A program made the position numbers and the translations under genes. The notes under the pieces are model-generated. The model saw only the letters and a list, made by a program, of their open reading frames with translations. It made no database searches and had not been told where the DNA came from. Positions 23,225-35,379 of a stretch of 64,000 nt of DNA are shown one piece after another. Every line of letters starts with the position of its first letter. Position 1 is the stretch's first letter. The stretch is from Cycas panzhihuaensis (lineage: Eukaryota > Cycadophyta): contig CM041465.1 of assembly GCA_023213395.1 (NCBI GenBank), positions 85,133,741-85,197,740 of the forward strand, in the 5' to 3' direction.

Positions 23225-25799
23225 TGTTTCCTAGCTACTGGGAATAGACTCGAGACGCATCAACATAGGTTTATTCAGGTATATTTTCTTACCTTTTCTT
23301 TCCCATGCTTGATTGAGGTTATTTAGAATAGGTTGCTTGACATATGCCTGCCTGCACGCATTACTTTTCTACTTGCTCATAATGCATGTGCTTACGTGAC
23401 ACCATCGACTATGATGACTCACAGCGGGGGCATTCCTCAGCGAATGCTACACCCCGTATGGCGCACAGCCACCCACGTTGTCTCCACGGTCTCTTGGGAT
23501 GTTTCCGTCAGTCCTATTTGCTCTCGTTACAATGTGTTACTTATGTTGCAGTCCTTACTAAGCCTGATTTAATCCTTAGTTAGGACTCTTTACATTATTT
23601 TGGGTACCTGCCCATTACCTGGGCATTCCCACCGGCCCAAATTATGTTTAGCCTTGGTTTTTACTCTAAAACCTGATGTTTCTGCTCCTTTTTCTCTTCT
23701 TTTGTTTCTAGTCAGATACCATCAGAACTTAGCGATCAAGAAGATTTGTCGCAGATCACAGTAGTTTGCCATGATTTACTATTTGAAATTTTAAAAAAAG
23801 AGAACCACGTAACAGTTTCTGTTTTTTTTTGGAACTGCTGCATGGCGTTGATTGATTCAAGTCACCCTGACATCCCCAACATTCACCTGCTGTGAACAGG
23901 GGGATAAAGGGGATTTTGCTTTCCATTTTTCAGATCTTTTTGGCCATTTTTCAAATCTCTTGGAAGAATTTCTGACTTTCACACAAGAAGACACACAGAA
24001 AAAGACAACCTGCATACACAACAACTGGATAAAGAAGAAAAGGATTTCTATCAGCTGGACTTGTAGGGCCATTGCTGCCCCCTACAGCTCTCCACAGCAA
24101 GATCTATTTTTCTTTGCAGGTGCTCAAGGATCTAAGTGACATTTTCACCCAAAAGCTGCCCAAAGAGCCAACTTCCAAGGCTCCAAACTTGCAAGGAGTT
24201 TTCTTCATCCTCACTCTTGCAAGAACCGCTTGTGATCAGTCTTCATACGTTGGTTATTGCTGCTGTTGCTCAGTAGAAAAATTCATGCTTGATCTCTTCC
24301 TATGAGGTACTTCTTATTTTCTACTTGCAATCTATTTTATTCCTATTTCTTTTGTTTGTCAATGAATGGGATCCTAGTTAGCTAGTTTTTCTTCATAGTG
24401 TTGTACTAGATTAGTGATACCCTCCCGTTGCTTCTTCCTACAAGCCTCTCTATTCTCCTTAAACTATCTCTTTCACCCCTTCCTTAAGTAGCTAGTGCAA
24501 AGGAGTAACATACGAGGATTTGAGGGAGGTAGGTGGGGTTCCGTCCCCCATTACTATCCTTCTCCCCAAGGGTTCCGTCCCTTGTCCTCTTTGCCCTTTG
24601 CCATCAGCGCTTTCTTAGGGAACGGGCTAAGGGAGTTTAGGGAATTTGGTTAGGGTGTTCAGATTAGCATAGGCGACCCATCACTACATCATTTCCAGAA
24701 GTCTCACCTGTTGGTGTTGGGCCCTACATAAGCCCCAGTCTTTTCTGTTATCCTTTTCCTTGTTACGATTTGTTGCTTCACAACCTTAGTTCCAACTAGT
24801 TTTTCTTCCCCGAGTTCCATGGAGGTCTCACGTGGGTGAGTTAGCCATCCCGAGGCTATACTCCTTTCCCTTTCGAGTGTTTTCGTGGTACATGGTAGTG
24901 AGAGCATTCCTTGCATGTTGTTACTTCATTTGGTTATATTTCGATGCTTAGCATAGATCTTAGTCCCATTTGATTTCAGTATATATATTTTGGTATATCT
25001 TCTAGCCTCTCTTCTGAGAGGAAGGTGTTCTTCTCACCCATTTGCAGGACCGTGCACTAGTGGAGTGATATGTGGGACAAGCCCATTGCAGGTTAGTTCC
25101 CAGCGTAGTGCATTTCTTTCTTTGGTTTCAAGTTTTTCGTTTCTTTCCGTTTTATTTGCTTCTGCATGCTTAAGGGGAGGTAAGTAAACCCCTCTTCCAT
25201 CGCTTCGAGCAACTACCACCGATCAGCATCGCATGCACGATGAATGAAGAAGAAAGGAGTGGGACTTAGAGGGACGAGCTGCACTCCATTCAGGTGCTGG
25301 ATCCAGGTATTCCCCTTATTTCCTGTATATCTCCTTTTACATTACTACCTTTCATGCATTTACCTGAGTAGTTAGGAAGTTGTAAAAGAATATAAAGGAA
25401 AAAGGAAAAGCGCATTCATCTTTTACATTATTTCTTACTTTATCTAGCATATCATAGCGTAGATAGTTTACTCGCATCGTATTCGAGCTACCCTCATTGC
25501 ACCCTTTCCTGGATTAGCCTACACACTAGTCAGTTGCCCTTCCATTCGTTGCCTTCTCATTGCCTTGAGAAGATACAACGCGCAAGGCATTCTCTCTCAT
25601 TCTCGGCCATCCGAAGGGTAGGAAGGCCTTATTTTGCATGGCTACCTAGAAGTAACCAAGCACCTTACAGTCCCGAATCTGTGCTCCAGCACACGGACGC
25701 TCTACGAGGTGAGGTCCTCGCTGCCTAGCTTAGTTAGCATAGTGCATTCTTATATTCTTTTGCTAGACGTACGGACACTGCCCCGTAGCGAGCGTTTCA
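23225..25799 (+). repeat. 3' LTR of element B (2575 bp)
   Basis: Direct repeat of 9196-11755, starting TGTTTCCTAGC and ending GAGCGTTTCA. Differences from the 5' copy are scattered and mainly transitions. The palindrome region (about 23715-23785) has been replaced by a longer, non-palindromic version containing GATCAAGAAGATTTGTCGC. Confidence 0.95.
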
Positions 25800-25804
25800 A
25801 AACT
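25800..25804. repeat. target-site duplication, right, element B (AAACT)
   Basis: Identical to 9191-9195. Confidence 0.92.
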
Positions 25805-28585
25805 AATAAGTATCATCAACATCAACAATCAATAAAGTGAATATACTAACTCTAGGAATAGTGTATACTGCTTAACTAAGTCAAGTTAATTGTAATAGGG
25901 TAATATAAATAATGTATTCTTATTCCTTTTATTATATATAGAAAGTCATATTTCTCATTAATAAACATATATTATATATTAATTAGATTCCTTAATAACT
26001 AATTTTAGTGCCAAGTAAATGAACATATGAGACTTCTCTTATGTGTCTCATAAATAGGTGGAAAATAATGACATCAACTTATTAACTCTCTAATAAACAA
26101 ATATTGGGCCTTTCATCAACATCAAATAGGTGATGCTATCAATGTCATTAATAAATCGTGTGATCATTGTATTTAACTATTATTGCATACTCACTAGATT
26201 AAATATGTAAATGCCAAGGGGGATTTCTATCATATCTAATATATACATGATTTTTATATTAACTAATATTCTACATCATCAATTTTTATTAGTTTTAAGC
26301 CTTAAACTATCATAAATGCGTCTTTAACAATTTAACTTTAACTTAAACTTTTTTTTTTTTCTTTCATCATCTATCATCAATTCCATCATTAAGATCTTAA
26401 GAGCTTTTGAAAATATTAAAATATACCAAAATAGATTTGAAAAAACTCAAAAAATATATCTTTTATAGAATCAAAACCACTTTGTTCAATTTTACTCATT
26501 AAAATTTTTATCATCTAATTTCTAAAATATACCTTGCAACCACTTATTTTGACCATCTCAAAATTTTCTTTCCAATATAACTAATGATAAAAGAAACCAT
26601 ACAGAAATATTATGGTCAAGAAAGTAATAATATGTCATGAAAATTTAAGTTTTGCTTAAGAAATGAGCTTTAGCCCCTTTCCGAGTTGATTGTTAATCAT
26701 GTGATGAGAGCATATGATCTATTTGCTTTAGCTAAGGGGCTCTAATAGACTTCACAACATAATCTAATTTAATTAAATCACCATAGAACTTTGTAAAAAG
26801 TAACTATTCATTGTAAATTCTTCATGTTAGGGTTTCTATTATGAATATGTAATAGGATGACTTATTGTAAGCATTTTGAATAGATCGATGATATCTTCTC
26901 TTGTAGTTACATGGATACGTAAATGGAAACTATCTCTTTGGTAACTCATTCATCATTATCACAATTGATTATACTGATTGAAGCTATCTCTATGTAACAT
27001 TATTGACTTCCTCTAATTTCTTCTAATTACCTTTATCTATAGGTAGGCATCATGTGTATTTATTTTCTTGGTAGCATCTTCTTCTTATTGGCATGCAAAA
27101 AGATGATTTATAGGAATAGTATTATATCCTTATTTTCTATAATGAGGGAAACCTTCCACTCTATCTTTGTTTATATTTTATGGTCGATTGCATGGTCATT
27201 TCCAACTACAAATGTAAGTTCTCTTAATAGAATAGCTCTATAGACTATTATAACTATTAAATTTAATTTAACTAAGCATAACTTATAGCTGCAAACATAA
27301 GTGAATATATAGTATATCTTTACCATGGTTTATTTAATGGAAGTGCTCTTTCTTTCGTAGGCTTCATTGGCATTGAATCATCATGATTGACCTTATTTAC
27401 ATTTGAATTCTCTTTTCTAGTAGGTCTTAATTTTCTTTAACCATGGATAACACTCTTCCATCTATTCTTAAGTGTACCATTACAAATGGCATGTCCTTTT
27501 TCCTACATCTAGCTCCACCTTAATACATCTGCATACTTTAAAAGGTTACATGTAAATATATGCATATTCATCCTTTACTATTTAACTACCATCATAAGTA
27601 ATTATTCTCTTATCATTGAGTAACTCAATACATTATCAAACCCTAATTATTATTACAAACCCTTAATACATGCCATTAATAATTTTAATATAAAGTTTTG
27701 TCATAATATGCCTTCATATCAAAGTGCCCAATATTTCATTAATTTTCTTCAAACCCTAGTTTTATATTTCATATGCCACAATAATTTCCCTTACAAGATA
27801 ACTTTATTTTATTTACATAATAACATATATTCATCATAGTGCCTTCATAAAATCAACATACCTTTTCCCTATTAATCATACTATATATCATTTATATAGG
27901 TCTGCTACCTATTTCATTTCACTAATGGGATACTGAATCACTTCACATAATATCTTACTTCATCTTCATTATAAGCTTCTTAACACTTTTAAAATCATCA
28001 TCTTCTTACACATCTCTCAATATTAAATCACTACAAAATACCATTGATTAAAAGAAAATCTATAAGCTAAAGTGGACAAAAACTTTCATAAATAAAAACT
28101 AGGTAATAAAGATGTCATTAATATTTATCTTATTTAATCTTATTGCTACTAATTATGAGGTTTGGTGAGATGGCCTGTCTCACAAAATCTTAATGACTTC
28201 GATAGGGGGCTAGTCTATATTGGTAAATGCAACTAGCAACAATATCATTTTTTCATCACATTATCTTAGTGGACTTAATTCAAACCTACATGTTTTAGAA
28301 TATATGTACAACATGCTAAAATTAAATATCTATATTAAGCAATAAATAACATACCCATTTATTTGTAATACTCATCTTAATATATATTCATTGTTTGTAT
28401 ATAGCTTTAATCATCTTCATCTTTCCTTATAATCTAGTTATATGTCACTAGTATAATCATTCTTTTCTTATCAAATATCTCATCAAGAATTGGCTTCTGT
28501 ATTAGCTCATACTGGCTCTATATAGGCTTTAATCTGTGTCTATAAGATCTTTCACAATATGGCTAGTAACTAATCTTTCACCATA
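25805..28585. other. AT-rich DNA, no clear gene
   Basis: About 2.8 kb of strongly AT-rich sequence with no convincing ORF. A faint Ty1/copia-like fragment may lie near 26950-27150, where one frame reads YWHAK, compared with SWHAK in copia RNase H. It is too weak to call. Confidence 0.5.
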
Positions 28586-28597
28586 GCTCTGATATCA
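28586..28597 (-). other. isolated primer-binding-site-like sequence
   Basis: The minus strand reads TGATATCAGAGC followed by TATGGT. It is one base off TGGTATCAGAGC, the initiator-Met primer site of many plant LTR elements, which is often followed by CATGGT. It suggests a further LTR-element relic whose LTR would lie to the right (28598 onwards). I could not find the partner LTR. Confidence 0.4.
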
Positions 28598-28935
28598 TAT
28601 TATAAATTTTAATTCTCTTATATATCATGTTAAAATGAACTCATTATGTATAACACAAGCATATTAATTAACTATAATAAATTAATCATATAATAGGGAA
28701 TATATATATAAATTTTATATGTAATATGAGCATATCAAGTGATATCATAAATAAAAAGTAATATTATATTAGCAAGCATATAACAAGTATCACCATAAGA
28801 GGGATAATAGATTTATATGTGGAAAACCTAAGATGAAAAAAATCATACTAGAAGGTTAGAGTTGGTAGCTTTAATTTATTATGATCTCTAAATGATTATA
28901 TCTCTATGTTAATCTTTTCTCGAGTTCTCAAGTGG

Positions 28936-29062
<127 letters not shown>

Positions 29063-29189
29063 TATGTTACCTTATCATTAGCCTATAGAAACTTTGAGCC
29101 TTTTCATCATCTAATAGGAAGTGTACATGAATATGTATGTTAACCACACTTATTAATAGATTTAGGTATAAGATTGTGTAAGACCATAA

Positions 29190-29540
29190 TATGGTAGGCC
29201 TTCACCACATGAGAGTAAAGTTAGAAGTAAATTAGTTAGTAAGAGGTTAAGGTTAGTAAAGGTTATAAGAATTATATAATAAGAAAATAGGGGATTAGTT
29301 GGCTTACAAGCAGAGGAATATAATATTGAGAGGAGTTTGTGCTATATATATTCCACTCCTATGTATTAAATGTTATGTTAATGAATACTTATTCTTTTGG
29401 AAGCTCACTTCAATGTCTTCTTTGGTTATCTTTTAGTGTACTTCATCCCCATCTTCCACTCTATATACATCCACCATTTTTGGTTTATATTACTTTATAT
29501 TTTTATATTAGAGAGGTAACAAGATCAAGCTTATTATATG
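29190..29540 (+). repeat. 5' LTR of element D
   Basis: About 351 bp. Shared landmarks with the right copy include CCTTCACCA.ATGAGAGTA, GAATACTTATTCTTTT and AGTAACAAG/GGTAACAAG near the end. Boundaries are good to a few bases. Confidence 0.8.
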
Positions 29541-29552
29541 TGGTATCAAAGT
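29541..29552 (+). other. primer-binding site of element D
   Basis: TGGTATCAAAGT: two transitions from TGGTATCAGAGC, the initiator-Met tRNA primer site. Confidence 0.75.
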
Positions 29553-30734
29553 AAGCTTATTTATTTATTTTTTCTCTCTTACTTTAATGCAGACTTTGAA
29601 GGCATATTCAAGAGTATAAATGCTAAAATTTCTTAAAAAAAATAGTAAATTTAAGATAAAGCATCTTTTTTTATAAATTTTGATTGGTTATATTATAAGT
29701 TTTAGGACGAAACTATGAAAATTATAGCAAATTTAATTTTGGCCTACTTTATATCACCACTTTAGAGCTAAATCTACTTCCTCAATTTCAAATAAATACA
29801 ACTTTAACTACAGGTATATAATCGCCATCCTTTTCTTTCTTTTAATTCTATATGTTTTGAAGTCTATTAGTAAGTATTCTTGGGTTAACTAGAGGTTTTA
29901 GAAAAAAATTATTAGTTTTTTATAAAATGGTACTATTATAGTCCTATAGACCCTAGGAGTAATCCTCCCTAAAATAGGTATATATTTTGACATAAGTATT
30001 ACAATTAGATTTTATTTGAATCATTGGAATTATGATTTAAAGAACATTATTTTGAGCCATATTTTATATTTCTTAGAGCTATTTTATTTTATATATTAAT
30101 TTTTAAAGTTAGGATTTATAATTACAAAATACTTTATATTATACTTTTAATTTATTATAAAAGTCATTGGGACTTCAGTTGAAAAGTCATTACTTTTGAG
30201 ACTTTAATACTTGTTTATAATTAAAATCCTTAAAAGAGGAGGGGAAAAAATGAGAGGATTGTAATAAAGGAGCTAACTAGCTATTGGTGCTTCTTAGGAA
30301 AAAAAAAGTCATGACCACACTCCTATGCTTTAGTCTTGCAGATGAGTTAATGGCTTTTCATAATTAGCTTGCTACCTTATAGGTAGACTTTAAAGAGGTC
30401 AACATATTAAAGTATGATAAAATTTGATGAAGTGTTAAATATTTGCAAGCTTGACTTTATAACTTAGTTATATTGTTGGTTACGTAGTATGTGTGGTATT
30501 TATGCAACTTAGGATGTCTTCATTTCTACTCCTTGTCTAAGGATTCAAGAACTTTGTCCATAATGTCTTCTAGAAGAATATACTAAGCATGAAGTATAAG
30601 AAAGAAGAAGAAAAGCATCTTAAGATATACTTAAAAATATATAAAGGATTCTTGTTAATATTATGGAAAGGTAGGTTCAAGTCCCTTCACCTTCATCTTT
30701 TCCATATGATAGAGTGCTCAAATAAGAATCCATC

Positions 30735-31253
30735 CTATTAGAAGAAAACAATGTATTATAGGATAAACTTTTGGAAGAATAAACTATGGAACCTAAACCT
30801 GATGAACTTCTAAGTATTGAGGTAATTTTGGATGAGCATATAGAGAACCATGATGAGTAAATTAAAGACCTTACCTCACCTACATATCCATAGGATAGTG
30901 TGATCAAGCCTCAATTAGTTATCCTAGAAGAAGTTATAGGCTTATCTATTATATAAGGTAAACTTTTAGATTATGAGGATGGCTTTCTTCCCCCTCATGG
31001 TAATGCACCATTAACTTTCAACTTACAGGAGCATTTGGGTCCTAATTTTTGTGGACCTATAATTTATTATATTGTACAATCTCTTTTTTATGATGATATC
31101 CATTTAAGAGAGCCATACTTCTTTAGTACATATTCCCACCTAATGGGAAATGTGCATATGTCAATAGGTGCAATAATAATTTCTATACCATAGCACAAGG
31201 ATGGTGCATCTATATATGACCTTCTAGTAGTGGCAGGTGGTGGACACATGCAT
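30735..31253 (+). pseudogene. unrecognised reading-frame relic in element D
   Basis: One plus-strand frame runs about 170 codons with five or six stops and no apparent frameshift. Pieces include EPKPDELLSIEVILDEHIE, LDYEDGFLPPHGNAPL and NFCGPIIYYIVQSLFYDDI. The composition looks protein-like (acidic start, hydrophobic later part) and the stops are mostly TAG/TAA. I do not recognise a family. It could be a gag-like or captured sequence, or chance. Confidence 0.35.
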
Positions 31254-31301
31254 TTTTATATTAAGATGCTTTAAGAGTAAAGCATCTAAGCGGGGAGGGA
31301 A

Positions 31302-31640
31302 TGTGGTGAGCCTTCACCATATGAGAGTAGGTTAGTTTAGGAGGATAAGCTTAATGAAGGTTATGAGAATTATATAATAGGGAAATAAGGGATTGGTTGG
31401 CTTAGAGGTAGAGGAATATAATATTAAGAGGAGTTAGTGCTATGTATACTCTACTTCTATGTATTGAATGTTATATTAATGAATACTTATTCTTTTAGAA
31501 GCTTATTTTAGTGTCTTTTTTAGTTCTCTTTTAGTGGATTTCATCTTCATATTCCACTCCATATACCTCCACCATTTTTTATTTATCTTGTTTTATTCTT
31601 TTTTATGTTAGACAAGTAACAAGGGCAAGCTTGTTATACA
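31302..31640 (+). repeat. 3' LTR of element D
   Basis: About 339 bp, starting TGTGGTGAGCC after the purine tract and ending TTGTTATACA. Aligned by eye with 29190-29540. Confidence 0.8.
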
Positions 31641-33049
31641 CAACCTCACATTAAAAATTATATATATAAGAATAGTCACATATTCCAATAAATGTGATTT
31701 ATCTTTATAGAAAAGGATTCAAATATATTTCTAATGAATCTTATTTGAGGTAGAGACTTGTAGCTTATATAATGCCCTTTGAAAGCTAATTAAAATTTAA
31801 AAAAATTGAGATAATAATAATACCTATTATGAAAATGCTAATATCTTTTAATCTTAATACCTAATGTAGCTAAAACTACTTTTAATAGAAAGTAAACTTC
31901 AAGATGTATTGAATTGAAAAAAATGGTGTTAATCAAATGCCTTTGTCCCTTTTTATAGTCATTAGAAATTATAAAAGTAGATTTTTAGCCCTATAAGTGA
32001 TGATGGATAATTGCCTAAAATTAAAACTCTTATAACTTTTAAAATTTTACTCTAAAACATGTAGTATAACCATATAAAATTAATGGAATGGATTTAATCA
32101 TCTTAGATTTATAGTCACTTTTCCTAAATTTAGTCATTTACACCTCTATAATTATAGATCTTTGATAAACCACTAATTAGTCAAAACCATGCTTTACAGA
32201 TCCTATAAGATTTCTCACTAATTTAAATAGTAAATAACAACAAAAGTACTTGAGTATAACTGGGTATCAAAATATGGAGGTAAATGAATACTAATATCTA
32301 CTCCAAATTATATTAAAAAAAAAATATTAATATGATAATAAATATTATAATGTATAGGAAAATAAAATAAGAACATATATGATAACTTTAAATAAAATAA
32401 GATAGCATTTAGTAATAAAATTTATATTTATAATAAAGCTTCTATAAGATAATAAAAAAGGTGTTTTTACAAAAGTTTGTCCTTACTTAAGGCAAAAGAG
32501 ACTTCCAAAATAAAGCCTATTACCATAAGATTCTATTTAATCCCAATAACGCATAATAATAGAAATACTTAAGTACTATAAAATATCAAAATATTAAGAT
32601 AAAAGAATACTAATAACCACTCCAAATTACATTAAAGGGAAGATATATTGAGATGATAATAAATAATACAATATGCAAAGAAACAAAATAATGCTAAATA
32701 TGAAAACCTTATAATAAAATAAAATAACATTTAATAATAAAACTTGTCTCTATTATAATTAATTTCTTCACATAAAATTATTTCTCTTAACTCACTTTGA
32801 TAGATATATTTTGGTAAGTAAATTAGAATTTACCATTACTTTAGTATAGTTTCAAATCATAAAGCAATGGAGGCAATGACTAAGTATTTTTTTTCCCTTG
32901 ATTTAGGTTTAGTATAAATAAGCTCTAGCAAGGATTTTGCTAATATAATGAATTACATAATTTTATGAAAATCCTCATTTATAACACTATTAACATGAGT
33001 GTACTATTATCACTTTAGTAGAGGAAAGATTCCTTAGAAAAATTAGGGA
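31641..33049. other. AT-rich DNA, nothing recognised
   Basis: About 1.4 kb, very AT-rich, with no ORF or repeat that I can support. Two weakly similar stretches near 32220-32400 and 32540-32720 (both with AATAATA, GGTAAATGAATAC/AAAAGAATAC and CACTCCAAATTA) suggest an old local duplication. Confidence 0.5.
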
Positions 33050-33054
33050 TTTAT
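33050..33054. repeat. target-site duplication, left, element E (TTTAT)
   Basis: TTTAT immediately before the left LTR, repeated at 40282-40286 after the right LTR. Confidence 0.88.
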
Positions 33055-33500
33055 TGATAAAATTATAATTAATATAATTACCTTAGATAATATCTTAATT
33101 CTCTTGTAATTAATATAAATTCATCAAAATATATCATGCACATATTCAAATGAACACAATATGAAGAGCATTAGAAATGATCTTTAATCCAAGATAATGA
33201 AGGATCAAATAAGTTGATGCCTAATATAGAATTTTGATAAAGTTTAGACTCTCATCATAGATCATTTAAATGGGTGTAGATATAGCCTTAATTTATAGAG
33301 AGCTTGATGTCTTGCACTTAACAAATACTGAATGTGGATTAGACCTCACATACTCACATTTGATTATGTCTCATATTGAACACATCTCATTTGGTGGTTA
33401 TGAGGCAAAGATGGGGTGAAGACCCTTAACTAGGAGCACAATATTAAGTCATGACTTATAATTATATAAAAGTACAAGAAAGTGTTATTATATTTTAACA
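33055..33500 (-). repeat. 3' LTR of element E
   Basis: Plus strand TGATAAAATTATAA ... ATTTTAACA, repeated at 39833-40281. The purine tract lies just right of it on the plus strand as TCCTCCCTT. Confidence 0.9.
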
Positions 33501-33509
33501 TCCTCCCTT

Positions 33510-34070
33510 AATAATAGCTTCATTAATTCTAATGTTGAGGTTATGCTAGAGCATTTTAAACTTTAGTTTAATAAGTACTTTGATAAAGATATCTATTACC
33601 TGGTTTTTAGTCGATCTATATCAAAGATTAGTTTTTTTATCTTACACATGTTCACAAATGAAATGATGATGGAACTTAATGTATTCAATATATGCATGGA
33701 AAATAGGATTCTTGGTCATCTTTAATATATTTTGATTATGACAGTGTATGAAGGTTGCTCGAGTCTATTCAAGACCAAGTTTAGTAAGAATCTTGCATAG
33801 CCAGATCGCCTTAGTAGTTACATAAGCAACTACTTTATATTCTACTTGAGTGGAAGAGGGAGAAACATTGAGTTTTTTCTTACAACTCAAAGAAATAATA
33901 GCTAAGTTCAAGTCAAAATAGTATCCTAAAGTAGAATGGTGAGAATCCTGGCAACTAGCCCAGTCTACGTTGGTGAATCCTTTTTAAGTAGGAGTTTTAG
34001 CTTGGCTATAGTTTAGTCCATATTTTAAGGTGCCATAAATATACTTGAGGATTCTAATTATGACTTTCTA
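33510..34070 (-). pseudogene. copia RNase H relic, element E
   Basis: Minus-strand pieces: GFTNVDWASC, matching the common copia GYSDADWAG block; a VSPSSTQVEYK stretch, matching SSTEAEYIA; and a VIDIFIKVLIKLKF ending, matching VADIFTKALPK. The remnant ends just before the purine tract. It is not functional. Confidence 0.75.
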
Positions 34071-35090
34071 ATGCAACATCTTGGGCTAATACATATACTA
34101 ATAGTAAATCCTAACTGCATAATGGACAAGTGTGAGTAAGATAAATCAAACTCCCCATAAGTTGTTTATAAAGAGTGGGATCAATAGGTTTGCCTTATTC
34201 ATCCACAACCATATTAATTCTAGTCTTTATAAGTATTGGTAAAGGTTTATAGCCATTCATTATGAAATATTAAAAGAGATCATTTACATACTTAGATTAT
34301 GATAGGAAAATATACCCTAGTTCTTACAATACTTTAATGCTAAGGAAATAATAGAGCAGTCTAAGGTTAGTCATCTCAAAATTACTTTTAAGTTCCTATT
34401 GGAGATTAGAAATCCTTTCATTGTCATTTCTAGTGATTAACAAATTATCAACATAAAGAAAAACAATGGTAATTAGATTGTTGTAGATCCAGATATATAA
34501 ATAGAGATAAGAGGATGAATAATTCAATCCATGCTTGAGAAAAGAGGTGTCAATTTTTGTGTACCAGGCATGAGGTACCTACTTGAGTCTATATAAAGCT
34601 TTCTTATACTTATAAACTAAATGTTCTTTTCTAAGAATAATATAGTTGGGAGGTTGCCTCAAGTAAACTTCTTTAAAAAGGTCTCCATTAAGGTAAGAAC
34701 TCTTGATATCCATTTGATAGACATACCATTTGAACTAAGATGCTAGTGAAAAAACTAAATAAAAAGTTGCCACGTTGGTAATAGGCAATAGGTGAGAAGG
34801 TCTCATCATGGTTGATACCTTCTTATTATTTAAAGCCTTTTATAATAAGACTTGTTTTATGTCTTTCAATAGAGTTATCAATATGATACTTTATTTTATA
34901 AATCTAATGATAATTAATTGGCATCTTTCTAAAAGGCAATTCAGTAAGCTCATAAGTATCATTCTTTAGGATGGAATACTTCTCCTCATCCATAGTAGCC
35001 TACCATATTTAGTCTCTGACTATCTCATCAAAGGTAGAAGGCTCAAAGAATTAAGAAGTTGTGTTATTAAAGCAAAGTTTATTGCATATC
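34071..35090 (-). pseudogene. copia reverse transcriptase relic, element E
   Basis: Minus-strand fragments resemble copia RT: EGINHDETFSPIA near 34790-34830, matching EGIDYDETFSPVA, and VFLYVDNLL near 34445-34475, where YVDD has become YVDN. Frameshifts and stops are dense. The second catalytic Asp of the box is lost. Confidence 0.7.
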
Positions 35091-35379
35091 TTAACTTTAA
35101 TTACCTTTTTATTATTGTAAGAGGTGATGGTACACCTACCATAACTTATAAATACCATTTAGGAAGTTTCTTAATGATTTTAGCTTCAATATATACGTCA
35201 TCTAGAAATAGAGGTAGTAATGTAGATGTTACTATAGAAGTAAATAGAGATGTAGGAAGAGCAGATGATGAACTTGGAGTATATGAGGTTGAAGGAGTAT
35301 AAAGGTTTATAATTAGTACAACAAAAGCTTTTAAAACATCAATATCATCATCTACTAGAAAATATAGTTGAAATTAATC

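Larger units (their letters stand above)
9196..25799 (+). mobile_element. Tat-like Ty3/gypsy LTR retrotransposon B (complete, decayed)
   Basis: A 16.6-kb element: LTR, primer site, gag-protease, RT-RNase H-integrase, an antisense PMD gene on the other strand, a sense archaeal-like RNase H ORF, polypurine tract and LTR. The TGGCGAC-type primer site, large size, degenerate pol RNase H, extra RNase H and antisense ORF place it in the Tat/Ogre branch. Gag-protease and pol carry about 16 in-frame stops and at least two frameshifts (near 15610 and between about 15930 and 16020), so it is not autonomous. The two LTRs differ at many positions, mostly transitions, so the insertion is old. Confidence 0.93.
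29190..31640 (+). mobile_element. small non-autonomous LTR retrotransposon D
   Basis: Two similar direct repeats (29190-29540 and 31302-31640) flank 1.76 kb. A primer site TGGTATCAAAGT follows the left repeat and a purine tract (GCGGGGAGGGAA) precedes the right one. These are the parts of an LTR retrotransposon. No RT, integrase or protease is seen inside, so it would depend on another element. I could not find a clean target duplication. The interior holds one unrecognised reading-frame relic. Confidence 0.8.
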
